Assembly (NCBI GenBank): GCA_963715055.1
Contig: CAVQRB010000006.1
Coordinates: forward strand, 413,575 to 477,574
Reading direction: 5' to 3'
Source of the DNA: CAVQRB01 sp963715055
GTDB lineage: Bacteria > Pseudomonadota > Alphaproteobacteria > Rhodobacterales > Rhodobacteraceae
Length of the DNA stretch: 64,000 bases
Below, piece after piece: positions 35,723-46,058 of the stretch. The notes beneath the pieces are model-generated. The model was not told the DNA's origin. It made no database searches and saw nothing but the letters and a program-made list of their open reading frames with translations. The stretch's first letter is position 1; the number at the start of each line of letters is the position of its first letter. The translations under genes and the position numbers were made by a program.

Positions 35723-36085
35723 TTACATGAAGCCCAGTTCGAGCCGCGCCTCGTCCGACATCATGTCCATCCCCCAGGGCGGCTCCCAGACGAGATCGAC
35801 ATCGACGTGCTTGACGCCCGGAATCGGCCCGACCGCATCGGCGACCCAGCCCGGCATCTCGCCCGCCACCGGACAGCCGGGCGCGGTCAGCGACATCTTG
35901 ATGCGGACGGCATTTTCCGTGTCGATATCAATGGTATAGATCAGGCCCAATTCGTAGATGTTCACCGGAATTTCCGGATCATAGACCGTTCTGCATGCAT
36001 CCACGACCTGCTCGTAAAGCGGATGATCGGTGGTGGAGGGCGCGATCAGCGGCGTGCCTTCGAGCGGTTCGGGAGAATTGTTCAT
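35723..36085 (-). CDS. sufT: SufT-like Fe-S assembly factor (MIP18/DUF59 family)
   Basis: A 120-residue DUF59 protein: VYDPEIPVNIYELGLIYTID, then MSLTAPGCPVAGEMPGWV and VWEPPWGMDMMSDEARLELG. The conserved Cys is in APGCPVAG. The family aids Fe-S protein maturation and often lies in suf operons. Here it heads a small operon with the acetyltransferase and sufA. The start at 36085 is chosen over an upstream Met at 36112 because homology begins there. Confidence 0.9.
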   Translation of the reverse strand: MNNSPEPLEGTPLIAPSTTDHPLYEQVVDACRTVYDPEIPVNIYELGLIYTIDIDTENAVRIKMSLTAPGCPVAGEMPGWVADAVGPIPGVKHVDVDLVWEPPWGMDMMSDEARLELGFM

Positions 36086-36233
36086 ATCGGCCTCGGCGTG
36101 TTTCCTGAGCATTTATATAGGAATTATAGCCTGCTCCGTAAAGGGGCGGCGCGCCGCTGTCTCGCAGGTGTCGCGAAAACATCAGGTCACTGGCGGTTGC
36201 CCGGATCGGAGCCGTCTGCTGGCGGAGGAAAGC

Positions 36234-36307
36234 TGGAGCGGGTAACGAGAATCGAACTCGTAACTAAAGCTTGGGAAGCTGCCGTGATACCTTTTCACCA
36301 TACCCGC
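36234..36307 (-). tRNA. tRNA-Gly(CCC)
   Basis: Reading the minus strand gives GCGGGTA (acceptor), D-stem GTGA/TCAC, anticodon loop TTCCCAA (anticodon CCC), T-arm ACGAG-TTCGATT-CTCGT and the closing TACCCGC, followed by T and an encoded CCA. The acceptor stem is perfect. Position 28-42 of the anticodon stem is a C-U mismatch. Confidence 0.95.
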
Positions 36308-36353
36308 TCACGGCGTCTGGAATATTTGCTTCGCGGTCAGGGGTCAAGAGGCG

Positions 36354-37205
36354 TCAGGCGGCGGGAACCCGGGCATGGTAGAAGACCAGATCAGCTGGAA
36401 TCCGAATGCCCTGCGGCGTTTCAAAGGCGTCGAACTCTCTGGCGATCCGGTTGGCAATAGCCGCAGCATCGGCGTCGCTACCTTGGAAATGTGCGATCGT
36501 GCGCACCGCCGGACCGACGCTTGTGGCGAGCCAAGCCGCGTCCTCCGTGTTGCCGGAGGGCGTCAGATAAAGCGTGACCGTCTCCGCCTCGACTTCGGCA
36601 AAACCTGCGCTTGAAAGAATCCCTGTGACCTTTTCAGGCGAGCGAAAGGCGAAGGGACCGGGCTCATCGGGATCGACCGCGGGCGGCGCGCCGAGAACTT
36701 CTTTAGCGGCGCGCGCCGCAACAGTGAACCACGGGTTCGCCGCCATCTGACCCCAGGCCGCAAGGGTCACGGTCGCACCGGGCTTCAGGGCGGTTTTCAT
36801 ATTTGCAAAGGCGCGTGTCGGATCGGCGAAGAACATCACGCCGAACCGCGAGATCAGGTGATCGAATTCGGCGGGTTCGAAGGGGTGATCTTCAGCATCG
36901 GCCACTTCAAACTTCACGTTTGCATGATCGCTCGCGCGACGGCGGGCGAGCGCCAGCATCGTGGGCGAGATGTCCGCCCCGAGGACCATACCCTGCGGGC
37001 CGACGCTTCGCGCCGCTTGCAACGTGCTGGCCCCGGTGCCGCAGCCGACATCGAGAACGGACTGTCCGGGTTGAAGTCGCGCCCGCGCAAGGAGCCCCTC
37101 CAGAACCGGCTGGAACAGGGCGTCGAGGTTTTCCTGCAAGGCGACCCACTTTGCGCCTGAGCCATCGGTCCAGAATGCCGCCTGGTCCGTGTTGGCCCCG
37201 CTCAT
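36354..37205 (-). CDS. SAM-dependent class I methyltransferase (UbiE-like)
   Basis: A 283-residue protein with SAM-binding motif I VLDVGCGTGASTLQAA (about residues 50-65), motif II GADISPTMLALAR and the later FDHLISRFGVMFFADP. Fold and length match the UbiE/COQ5-type or small-molecule methyltransferases. Its start codon overlaps the stop of the upstream ASKHA/DUF4445 gene (ATGA), so the two are co-translated and may act on related one-carbon chemistry. Substrate unknown. Confidence 0.88.
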   Translation of the reverse strand: MSGANTDQAAFWTDGSGAKWVALQENLDALFQPVLEGLLARARLQPGQSVLDVGCGTGASTLQAARSVGPQGMVLGADISPTMLALARRRASDHANVKFEVADAEDHPFEPAEFDHLISRFGVMFFADPTRAFANMKTALKPGATVTLAAWGQMAANPWFTVAARAAKEVLGAPPAVDPDEPGPFAFRSPEKVTGILSSAGFAEVEAETVTLYLTPSGNTEDAAWLATSVGPAVRTIAHFQGSDADAAAIANRIAREFDAFETPQGIRIPADLVFYHARVPAA

Positions 37206-39241
37206 ACGCGTTTGCGCCGCCTGCGTCCGCCGTCACTGTCACCACCGCCGGTGTTGAAGGTCACGTCGGGCAGGGTGACGATGGAATTGAGGATCGGGAA
37301 AGGCTCCACCGCATTTGGAATGGCGGAGGCATTGACGAAATGCTCCTGAAACCGAGGCTCAATCGCGGTCTCGACCTTGTGGATGGCGCGCACGGTCGCC
37401 TCGATCTCGGCCCGCGCGCTGGAATTCAGCAACGCGATGCGCGCCCCGGTGCCCGCGGCATTGCCCGCCGAGGTCACCTTCTCCAGCGGTGCGTCGGGGA
37501 TCATCCCCAGCACCATCGCGTGTTTGGGCGAGATATGCGCGCCGAAAGCCCCCGCGAGCGTCACCCGGTCCACCTTGTCGACGCCGAACTTGTCCATCAG
37601 CAGGCGCGCGCCGGAATAGAGGGCGGCCTTGGCCATCTGGATCTCGCGGATGTCGCGGTTGGTGACGGTGATGCGTGGCCCGCCTTTGTCGGTGCCGTCA
37701 TGGACGAGGTAGGAATAGGTGCGCCCGTCGAGAAAACAGCGATCCGACCCGGTCTGCTCGGGCGAGCCGATCAGCCCCGGCGCATCGACGATGCCCTGCA
37801 TCCGCATTTCCGCCACCATTTCGATGATGCCCGAGCCGCAGATGCCGGTGACACCGGTGGCAGCGATCATCTCCTCGAAGGCGGGATCGTCGGACCACAG
37901 GTCCGAGCCGATGACCTTGAACCGCGGCGCCTTGGTCACGGGGTCGATCTCAACCCGTTCGATGGCGCCGGGGGCGGCACGTTGGCCGGAACTGATTTGC
38001 GCCCCCTCGAAGGCGGGGCCAGTGGGCGAGGAACAGGCCAGCACCTTTTCGGTATTTCCGAGCAGGATTTCCGCGTTGGTGCCGACGTCGACCACGAGCA
38101 CGAGTTCCTCGGACTTGTCGGGATTTTCCGACAGCGCCACCGCCGCCGCATCCGCTCCCACATGCCCCGCGATGCAGGGCAGGAAGTAGACGCGGCCCGA
38201 CGGGTGGATGTTGAGGTCAAGATCATGGGCACGCAGGCGCAGCGCGTTGTTTGTCGCCAGAGCGAAAGGTGCCTGTCCCAATTCGAAAGGGTCGATGCCC
38301 AGGAGCAGGTGATGCATGACCGGATTGCAGACGAAGACCGCATCCACGATCAGCGTCTTGTCGATGCCTGCTTCCGCCGCGATCTGCGTGAAGAGGCCCC
38401 GAATGCCTTCCCGCACCGCCTGGGTCATCTCCGCCGCACCGCCCGCATTCATCATCGAGTAGCTGACACGGCTCATCAGGTCCTCGCCGAAGCGAATCTG
38501 CGGGTTCATCACGCCGGAAGAGGCCAGTACCTCGCCGGTCTGCAGATCGCACAGATGTGCCGCGATGGTCGTCGAACCGAGATCCACCGCCATGCCGTAG
38601 ACCGATCCGTCATAGTACCCGGGCCAGATGTGCATGATGCAGGGTCGGTTTTCCGCGTCGCCCAGATGCACGGCGACGGTGACTTTCCACTCGCCCTTGC
38701 GCAGGACAGGCTGCATGGTTTGCAGGATGTTCAGGTCGGCGGTAACGTTTTCAAGTTGCCACTGCTGGCGCAGCGCGTCGCGCAGCCGTTCCAGATCGCC
38801 CGAAGGGTCGTGCATGTCGGGCTCGGCAACCTCGACGTAAAAGAGCTTGGTGGAGGGGTCGAGCACGATTTCGCGCGCTTCGGCGCGTTTACGCACAACC
38901 TGCTTGTGTACCTGGCTTTCGGGCGGCACGTCGATCACCACATCGCCCTGAACCGTGGCCTGGCAGCCGAGGCGCCGGCCCTCTTTCAGGCCGCGCTTTT
39001 CCTGATAGCGTTGCTCCACCGCGTTCCACTCCGAGAGCGCGCCGTCGGCGACGGTCACGCCGTGCTTGGGAAATTCGCCATAGCTCGGCGTGATCTGGCA
39101 TTTCGAGCAGATGCCCCGGCCACCGCAGACGGAATCGAGATCGACGCCGAGTTGCCGTGCGGCGGTCAGGATCGGCGTGCCGACGGGAAAAGTGCCGCGC
39201 TTGCCCGAAGGCGTGAACACCACAAGGGGGTCTTTACTCAT
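37202..39241 (-). CDS. ASKHA/DUF4445 ferredoxin protein (RamA/RACo-like corrinoid reactivating factor)
   Basis: A 679-residue protein with an N-terminal plant-type [2Fe-2S] domain (ligands in SVCGGRGICSKCQ plus the later Cys in LGCQATV) and a C-terminal ATPase-like ASKHA domain (MAVDLGSTTIAAHLCDLQTG, VVDVGTNAEILLGN, GNAAGTGARIAL). This architecture matches RACo/RamA proteins that reductively reactivate corrinoid methyltransferases, for instance in glycine betaine or methylamine demethylation. No corrinoid protein gene is adjacent, so the client lies elsewhere. The start at 39241 was chosen because the ferredoxin domain begins there. Confidence 0.85.
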   Translation of the reverse strand: MSKDPLVVFTPSGKRGTFPVGTPILTAARQLGVDLDSVCGGRGICSKCQITPSYGEFPKHGVTVADGALSEWNAVEQRYQEKRGLKEGRRLGCQATVQGDVVIDVPPESQVHKQVVRKRAEAREIVLDPSTKLFYVEVAEPDMHDPSGDLERLRDALRQQWQLENVTADLNILQTMQPVLRKGEWKVTVAVHLGDAENRPCIMHIWPGYYDGSVYGMAVDLGSTTIAAHLCDLQTGEVLASSGVMNPQIRFGEDLMSRVSYSMMNAGGAAEMTQAVREGIRGLFTQIAAEAGIDKTLIVDAVFVCNPVMHHLLLGIDPFELGQAPFALATNNALRLRAHDLDLNIHPSGRVYFLPCIAGHVGADAAAVALSENPDKSEELVLVVDVGTNAEILLGNTEKVLACSSPTGPAFEGAQISSGQRAAPGAIERVEIDPVTKAPRFKVIGSDLWSDDPAFEEMIAATGVTGICGSGIIEMVAEMRMQGIVDAPGLIGSPEQTGSDRCFLDGRTYSYLVHDGTDKGGPRITVTNRDIREIQMAKAALYSGARLLMDKFGVDKVDRVTLAGAFGAHISPKHAMVLGMIPDAPLEKVTSAGNAAGTGARIALLNSSARAEIEATVRAIHKVETAIEPRFQEHFVNASAIPNAVEPFPILNSIVTLPDVTFNTGGGDSDGGRRRRKRV

Positions 39242-40902
<1,661 letters not shown>

Positions 40903-40927
40903 TGCACCGTCGAGACGGAGAAAAACC

Positions 40928-42088
40928 GTGACCCCCGGGGCTCGGGTGGCTGCCGCCATCGAGGTGCTGGACGCGGTGGAGGACGGCATCCCCGCCGAAC
41001 AGGCCCTGACGCGGTGGGCACGGCAAAGCCGCTTCGCCGGCTCAAAGGATCGCGCTGCGGTACGCGATCACGTCTTCGATGCCTTGCGTCTCTGGCGCAG
41101 CACGGCAGCCTTGGGGGGCGGTGAGACAGGTCGCGCGCGCATGATCGGCCTCTTGCGCCAGCAGGGAGAAGCGCTGAATGCGCTCTTCGACGGATCTGGC
41201 CACGCGCCAGCCCCCCTCGATGCTGCCGAGATCGCAGCAGGTGCTCCGCCGGAAGCGAGGCCGGATCGTTGGAACCTGCCCGATTGGCTGATGCCCGAAT
41301 TCGAGCGCAGTCTTGGTCGGGAAGCCGAGCAAGCGGCTTTGGCACTGCAAGCCCGCGCACCGTTGAGCTTGCGGGTCAACACGGCAAGGATCACGCTGTC
41401 GGCAGCAATGGCCGCTCTGCGCGACGAGGGGATCGAAACGCTTGAAAACCCTCTGGCGAAGACCGCTTTGACCGTGCGCGACGGGGCGCGGCGGCTCAGG
41501 GGGTCAAAAGCCTACGCCGATGGTCTGGTGGAGTTGCAGGACGCCTCGTCCCAGGCGGTTGTCGCGGCCCTGCCGGAGGGCGTGCGATGCCTTGATTATT
41601 GCGCAGGGGGGGGCGGCAAGGCCCTTGCCCTGGCCGCGCAACCCGGCCGTTCGGTGCATGCCCACGATCTCGAACCGCGGCGCATGGCCGATCTGCCCTC
41701 GCGGGCAGCACGCGCCGGCGCGGCGGTTCCGATCCTGACGGGCGCAGAAGTGGCGGGTGCCGCGCCTTTCGACCTCGTTTTATGTGACGTGCCCTGCTCC
41801 GGCAGCGGTGCCTGGCGGCGGTCGCCCGAAGCCAAATGGCGGCTGACGCAGGAGGGGCTCGACGCTCTGGCGGCGACGCAGGACAGTATCCTGCGAAAAG
41901 CCGCCGGGTATGTGCGGCCCAAGGGCTGGCTTGTCTATGCGACCTGTTCGGTGCTCCGATGCGAAAACCACGACCGGATCGATGCGTTTCTGACGGCCAA
42001 TCCGGACTGGCGCTGCGCGCATCAGCGGCAGTTTCCGATCTCGGAAGCGGGGGACGGGTTTTTCACGGCACACTTGACGCGCGTTTGA
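40928..42088 (+). CDS. RsmB/NOP family rRNA (cytosine-C5) methyltransferase
   Basis: A 386-residue SAM-dependent RNA methylase: N-terminal NusB-like region (TPGARVAAAIEVLDAVEDGI) and a catalytic domain with LQDASSQAVV, CLDYCAGGGGKALAL, the catalytic Cys in DVPCSGSGAWRR and the second Cys in YATCSVL. It probably methylates 16S or 23S rRNA. The GTG start at 40928 follows GGAG with normal spacing. It is co-oriented with guaB, 25 nt downstream. Confidence 0.88.
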   Translation: MTPGARVAAAIEVLDAVEDGIPAEQALTRWARQSRFAGSKDRAAVRDHVFDALRLWRSTAALGGGETGRARMIGLLRQQGEALNALFDGSGHAPAPLDAAEIAAGAPPEARPDRWNLPDWLMPEFERSLGREAEQAALALQARAPLSLRVNTARITLSAAMAALRDEGIETLENPLAKTALTVRDGARRLRGSKAYADGLVELQDASSQAVVAALPEGVRCLDYCAGGGGKALALAAQPGRSVHAHDLEPRRMADLPSRAARAGAAVPILTGAEVAGAAPFDLVLCDVPCSGSGAWRRSPEAKWRLTQEGLDALAATQDSILRKAAGYVRPKGWLVYATCSVLRCENHDRIDAFLTANPDWRCAHQRQFPISEAGDGFFTAHLTRV

Positions 42089-42116
42089 TCCACGGGATAC
42101 TCAACTCCTGCGAGCA

Positions 42117-44492
42117 ATGCGAGACATGGTTAAGCCGGGATTAATCAATCGCGCGTGTAAATGGATCCGTGATTCGCATGACCTGGAGCAGACCTTGACG
42201 CGCAGTAGCTTTCGACCTTCACGTCTGACCCGATTTGCCCTGAGCGCGCAACCAAGGGTCGCCACGCTAATCCTTATTGCCGTTCTCGTGGGAATTCTCG
42301 GTCTCGCCTCACCCGATCTGCTCGCGAGCAAGGCGCTGTTTGCCATGTCTCTTTCCCTCGTCGCGATCGGCCTGCTGCTCGTTGCATTCGCCAAGATCTA
42401 CAACCGGCGGTGCCGGATGATCCGCGAGGTTCTGGCAGACTTCATCGCCGAGGATGTGGCACCGAGTTTCGTGACGGATCTGGAGGGCGTGATCCTGTCG
42501 AGCAACGAGGCTGCGCGGCAGCGGTTCGGGGTCGAACTGGATGAGACCGTCAGCGGGACGCTGAAAAACACCTTGGCCAATCCCGGTGGCATTGTCTTCA
42601 GGCTGAAGGAGACTGCGGAGATCGAGGGTGCTGCCCGCGAGAACCTCGTAACCCGGCAGGGACACATGCGGCTTGCGGTGCATCGGTCCGGTCCTGAAAA
42701 CCTGCTCTGGCGCCTCGAGGACGTGGCGAGCCTGCCGCAGCAGACGGAAGCGCCAAACCTTCCGATGATCGTGGTGGGGCGCAGTAATGCCGTTTTGCAC
42801 ATGAACGACGCCGCACGCGGCCTCGCCGGTGGACGGATCAAGACCCTGGACCGGCTTTTCAAGCAGTTGCCGGTCGTGCCCGGGACGGTCTGCGACGTAA
42901 CAGGCGCGCAAGGGCCCGTGCGCGTCCTGGTGAGCGAAGTCGATGCAGGTGCCGGACGGCGCGCGCTTTACTTGCTGCCTCCGGCTTCCGAGCCCATGGC
43001 GCAGGATGGTTGGGACGTGTTCCAGAACCTTCCAGTACCTCTGCTGAAGGTCGCCCCCGAAGGCACGGTGCTGGCCTACAACCGCATGGCTGCGAGCCTG
43101 ATCGGCGTTGCCCTGACGCAGAAAGTCCATCTCTCCGAGGTCATGGAAGGGCTCGGCCGGCCGATCACCGACTGGCTGAAGGAAACGATCGCCGGACGCG
43201 CCGGACAGCAGTCGGAGTTCCTGCGCCTGAAACGCACGGACCGCGAGGCATTCGTGCAGGTCGCTCTTAACCGTGTGGTCGAAGATGGCGCACCCGCCTT
43301 GATCGCAGTTCTGAGCGATGCCACGGAGTTGAAGTCGCTTGAGGCGCAATTTGTGCAAAGCCAGAAGATGCAGGCGATTGGTCAGCTTGCCGGCGGCGTA
43401 GCCCATGATTTCAACAATCTTCTGACAGCGATATCAGGACATTGCGACCTGTTGTTGCTGCGTCATGACCAGGGCGATCCTGACTTCAGCGACCTTGTGC
43501 AAATCAACCAGAACGCCAATCGCGCCGCAGCACTCGTGGGTCAGTTGCTGGCCTTCTCGCGCAAGCAGACCCTGCGACCCGAAACGCTGGACATGCGCGA
43601 TACGCTGTCCGACCTCACGCATCTGCTGAACCGCCTGGTCGGCGAGAAGGTGACGCTCACGCTCAGCCACGACCCGGTGCTGGAGCCGATCCGCGCCGAC
43701 AAGCGACAGCTCGAACAGGTGCTCATGAACCTTGTGGTCAATGCGCGCGATGCGATGCCGCAAGGCGGCGAGATCAAGATCGAAACCGAATGCGTGGATT
43801 TGAACGAGCCGCTCGACCGGGACCGTGTCAGCGTGCCTAAGGGGCGCTACGTCACCGTGCGGGTGACCGACGAGGGCGTCGGCATCCCGTCCGACAAGTT
43901 GCAGAAGGTTTTCGAGCCGTTCTTCACGACCAAGCGTACAGGCGAGGGGACGGGGTTGGGGCTGTCGACGGCATATGGCATCGTGAAACAGACGGGTGGC
44001 TATATTTTCGTGGATAGTACCCTAGGCTCGGGCACCTGTTTCAGTCTTTACTTTCCGGTGCTCGAGAAGAGCGATCGCCCGGCGCCTGAACCGAGGCGCG
44101 CTGCGGCGAAGCCCACTGCAAAACATGGTGACGGAGTCATTCTTCTTGTGGAGGATGAAGCGCCGGTGCGGGCCTTCGCCAGCCGTGCCCTGCGCTTGCG
44201 CGGATATACCGTGCTTGAAGCGGATTCCGCGGAGGCCGCTCTCAAGACGCTGGAAGATGAATCCCTGACCGTGGATGTCTTCGTGACCGATGTGGTGATG
44301 CCCGGCATGGATGGCCCAAGCTGGGTCCGCGAGGCCTTGAAGGACCGTCCCGGCGTCCGGGTTGTCTTCGTGTCGGGCTACGCCGAGGACAGTTTCGGCG
44401 AAGCGCAGATGAAGATCCCGAATTCCGTCTTCCTGCCGAAACCCTTCTCGCTCAGCGACCTCACCGAAACGGTGCATCGGCAATTGCACTGA
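42117..44492 (+). CDS. cckA: Hybrid sensor histidine kinase CckA
   Basis: A 791-residue hybrid kinase of the CckA-ChpT-CtrA phosphorelay, which in Rhodobacterales controls motility and gene-transfer-agent expression. Two transmembrane helices lie near residues 47-65 and 75-98. Two PAS domains follow, then HisKA with His430 in GGVAHDFNNLLTAISGH, HATPase with NLVVNARDAM and GEGTGLGLSTAYGIVKQ, and a C-terminal receiver with phospho-acceptor Asp725 in TDVVMPGMDGP. GGVAHDFNNLL is typical of CckA. An alternative Met lies slightly downstream, but the length is close to family norms (about 750-800). Confidence 0.9.
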   Translation: MRDMVKPGLINRACKWIRDSHDLEQTLTRSSFRPSRLTRFALSAQPRVATLILIAVLVGILGLASPDLLASKALFAMSLSLVAIGLLLVAFAKIYNRRCRMIREVLADFIAEDVAPSFVTDLEGVILSSNEAARQRFGVELDETVSGTLKNTLANPGGIVFRLKETAEIEGAARENLVTRQGHMRLAVHRSGPENLLWRLEDVASLPQQTEAPNLPMIVVGRSNAVLHMNDAARGLAGGRIKTLDRLFKQLPVVPGTVCDVTGAQGPVRVLVSEVDAGAGRRALYLLPPASEPMAQDGWDVFQNLPVPLLKVAPEGTVLAYNRMAASLIGVALTQKVHLSEVMEGLGRPITDWLKETIAGRAGQQSEFLRLKRTDREAFVQVALNRVVEDGAPALIAVLSDATELKSLEAQFVQSQKMQAIGQLAGGVAHDFNNLLTAISGHCDLLLLRHDQGDPDFSDLVQINQNANRAAALVGQLLAFSRKQTLRPETLDMRDTLSDLTHLLNRLVGEKVTLTLSHDPVLEPIRADKRQLEQVLMNLVVNARDAMPQGGEIKIETECVDLNEPLDRDRVSVPKGRYVTVRVTDEGVGIPSDKLQKVFEPFFTTKRTGEGTGLGLSTAYGIVKQTGGYIFVDSTLGSGTCFSLYFPVLEKSDRPAPEPRRAAAKPTAKHGDGVILLVEDEAPVRAFASRALRLRGYTVLEADSAEAALKTLEDESLTVDVFVTDVVMPGMDGPSWVREALKDRPGVRVVFVSGYAEDSFGEAQMKIPNSVFLPKPFSLSDLTETVHRQLH

Positions 44493-44819
44493 CGGATCGG
44501 TTCCGCGAAGCACTGCGCAGATCGGGACCGTTTGCCTGCACGATTTTGGCTGTGCAAGGCGGAGATGAAGCTTTGGAAAGGCTGACGTCGATGTATGGTC
44601 GGATTTTTGCGAAGCGATCGGTCACTACACACAAAACCACCCGCGCCGGCAAAGCGTCAACCTCCTGTTAACCAGAGTCGGAAAATAGTGGCTTCTGGAA
44701 ATATTGATTGAAATGTTCTGCATTTGATCTCATAAGGAACATAATGAGAACATCCTGAGCGCCACCACATGGCAGCGATTGCCGCTTGGTGGGAAGTGTG
44801 ACACTAAAGGGGAAATGAA
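44493..44819 (+). other. Intergenic region upstream of recA
   Basis: A 327-bp stretch without a convincing gene on either strand. Its right half carries the recA control region including a clear SOS box (44737-44751). The left half shows no structure I can support. Confidence 0.6.
44737..44751. promoter_or_regulatory. LexA (SOS) box of recA
   Basis: GAAC-ATAATGA-GAAC matches the alphaproteobacterial LexA consensus GTTC-N7-GTTC on the opposite strand exactly. It overlaps a CATAAT element resembling a -10 and lies about 70 bp before recA. Confidence 0.85.
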
Positions 44820-45899
44820 ATGGCAACGGCAGATCTTTTGAGCATGAGCAGTAAAACTTCCGCAGACAAACAGAAAGCGCTCGAATCCGCGCTGGCCCAG
44901 ATCGAACGGCAGTTCGGCAAGGGCTCCATCATGAAGCTCGGGGCGGAAGGTGCCGTTCAGGACATAAAGGCCAGTTCGACCGGCTCGCTTGGCCTCGACA
45001 TCGCCCTGGGGATTGGCGGCCTGCCGATGGGTCGGATCATCGAGATCTACGGTCCGGAAAGCTCGGGCAAGACCACCTTGACGCTGCATTGCGTGGCCGA
45101 GCAGCAGAAGGCGGGTGGCGTTTGTGCCTTCGTGGATGCGGAACATGCGCTCGATCCGAGCTATGCCAAGAAGCTCGGCGTGGACATCAACGAACTTCTG
45201 ATCAGCCAACCCGACACCGGCGAACAGGCGCTGGAGATCACCGATACGCTGGTGCGTTCCGGTGCCGTCAATATGGTCATCGTCGATTCGGTGGCTGCCT
45301 TGACGCCGAAATCGGAGCTCGAAGGCGACATGGGGGACAGTTCCGTGGGCGTGCAGGCGCGGCTCATGAGCCAGGCCATGCGCAAACTCACCGGTTCCAT
45401 CAGTCGGTCGAACTGCATGGTCATCTTCATCAACCAGATCCGCATGAAGATCGGCGTGATGTTCGGCTCGCCGGAAACCACGACCGGCGGTAACGCGTTG
45501 AAATTCTACTCTTCCGTCCGTCTCGATATCCGCCGCATCGGCGCGATCAAGGACCGCGACGAGGTGGTGGGCAACCATACCCGTGTCAAGGTCGTCAAGA
45601 ACAAGGTCGCAGCACCGTTCAAGCAAGTCGAATTCGACATCATGTACGGCGAAGGCATTTCCAAGACCGGGGAACTCCTTGACCTCGGCGTGGCGGCGGG
45701 CGTCGTCGACAAGTCCGGCTCCTGGTTCAGCTATGGAGACGAGCGCATCGGTCAGGGACGCGAAAACGCAAAGGCCTTTCTGCGCGAGAATACGCAGATC
45801 GCGCTCCAGATCGAAGACAAGATTCGCGCGGCCCATGGCCTCGATTTCCACATGTCCGACGCCGATGGCGGCGTGGATGAGGATATTCTCGAAGCCTGA
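44820..45899 (+). CDS. recA: Recombinase RecA
   Basis: The DNA strand-exchange ATPase and LexA coprotease. The 359-residue product shows Walker [10 protein letters not shown], Walker [12 protein letters not shown]1/L2 loops with [19 protein letters not shown], and the C-terminal acidic tail [14 protein letters not shown]. The start at 44820 follows AAAGGGGAAATGAA; an internal Met at 44844 is a possible alternative. It is controlled by the SOS box upstream, and a terminator separates it from alaS. Confidence 0.98.
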   Translation: MATADLLSMSSKTSADKQKALESALAQIERQFGKGSIMKLGAEGAVQDIKASSTGSLGLDIALGIGGLPMGRIIEIYGPESSGKTTLTLHCVAEQQKAGGVCAFVDAEHALDPSYAKKLGVDINELLISQPDTGEQALEITDTLVRSGAVNMVIVDSVAALTPKSELEGDMGDSSVGVQARLMSQAMRKLTGSISRSNCMVIFINQIRMKIGVMFGSPETTTGGNALKFYSSVRLDIRRIGAIKDRDEVVGNHTRVKVVKNKVAAPFKQVEFDIMYGEGISKTGELLDLGVAAGVVDKSGSWFSYGDERIGQGRENAKAFLRENTQIALQIEDKIRAAHGLDFHMSDADGGVDEDILEA

Positions 45900-45936
45900 C
45901 CCCGCCACCGGCACAGAGCGAGCAGAACAGAATTCA

Positions 45937-45968
45937 CAGGGCGCGCCACCTCGGCACGCCCTGTTTTC
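45937..45968 (+). terminator. Terminator between recA and alaS
   Basis: CAGGGCG (45937-45943) pairs with CGCCCTG (45957-45963), followed by TTTTCG. It is a typical rho-independent structure immediately after recA. Confidence 0.8.
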
Positions 45969-46058
45969 GTCTCCACCATGTCCTTGGCCCGTGGACAGCC
46001 GCCGCTCTGGAAGCTATTTGGGCTGGAACAGAAATCAGACGCCCAAAAGGCCCCTCTC

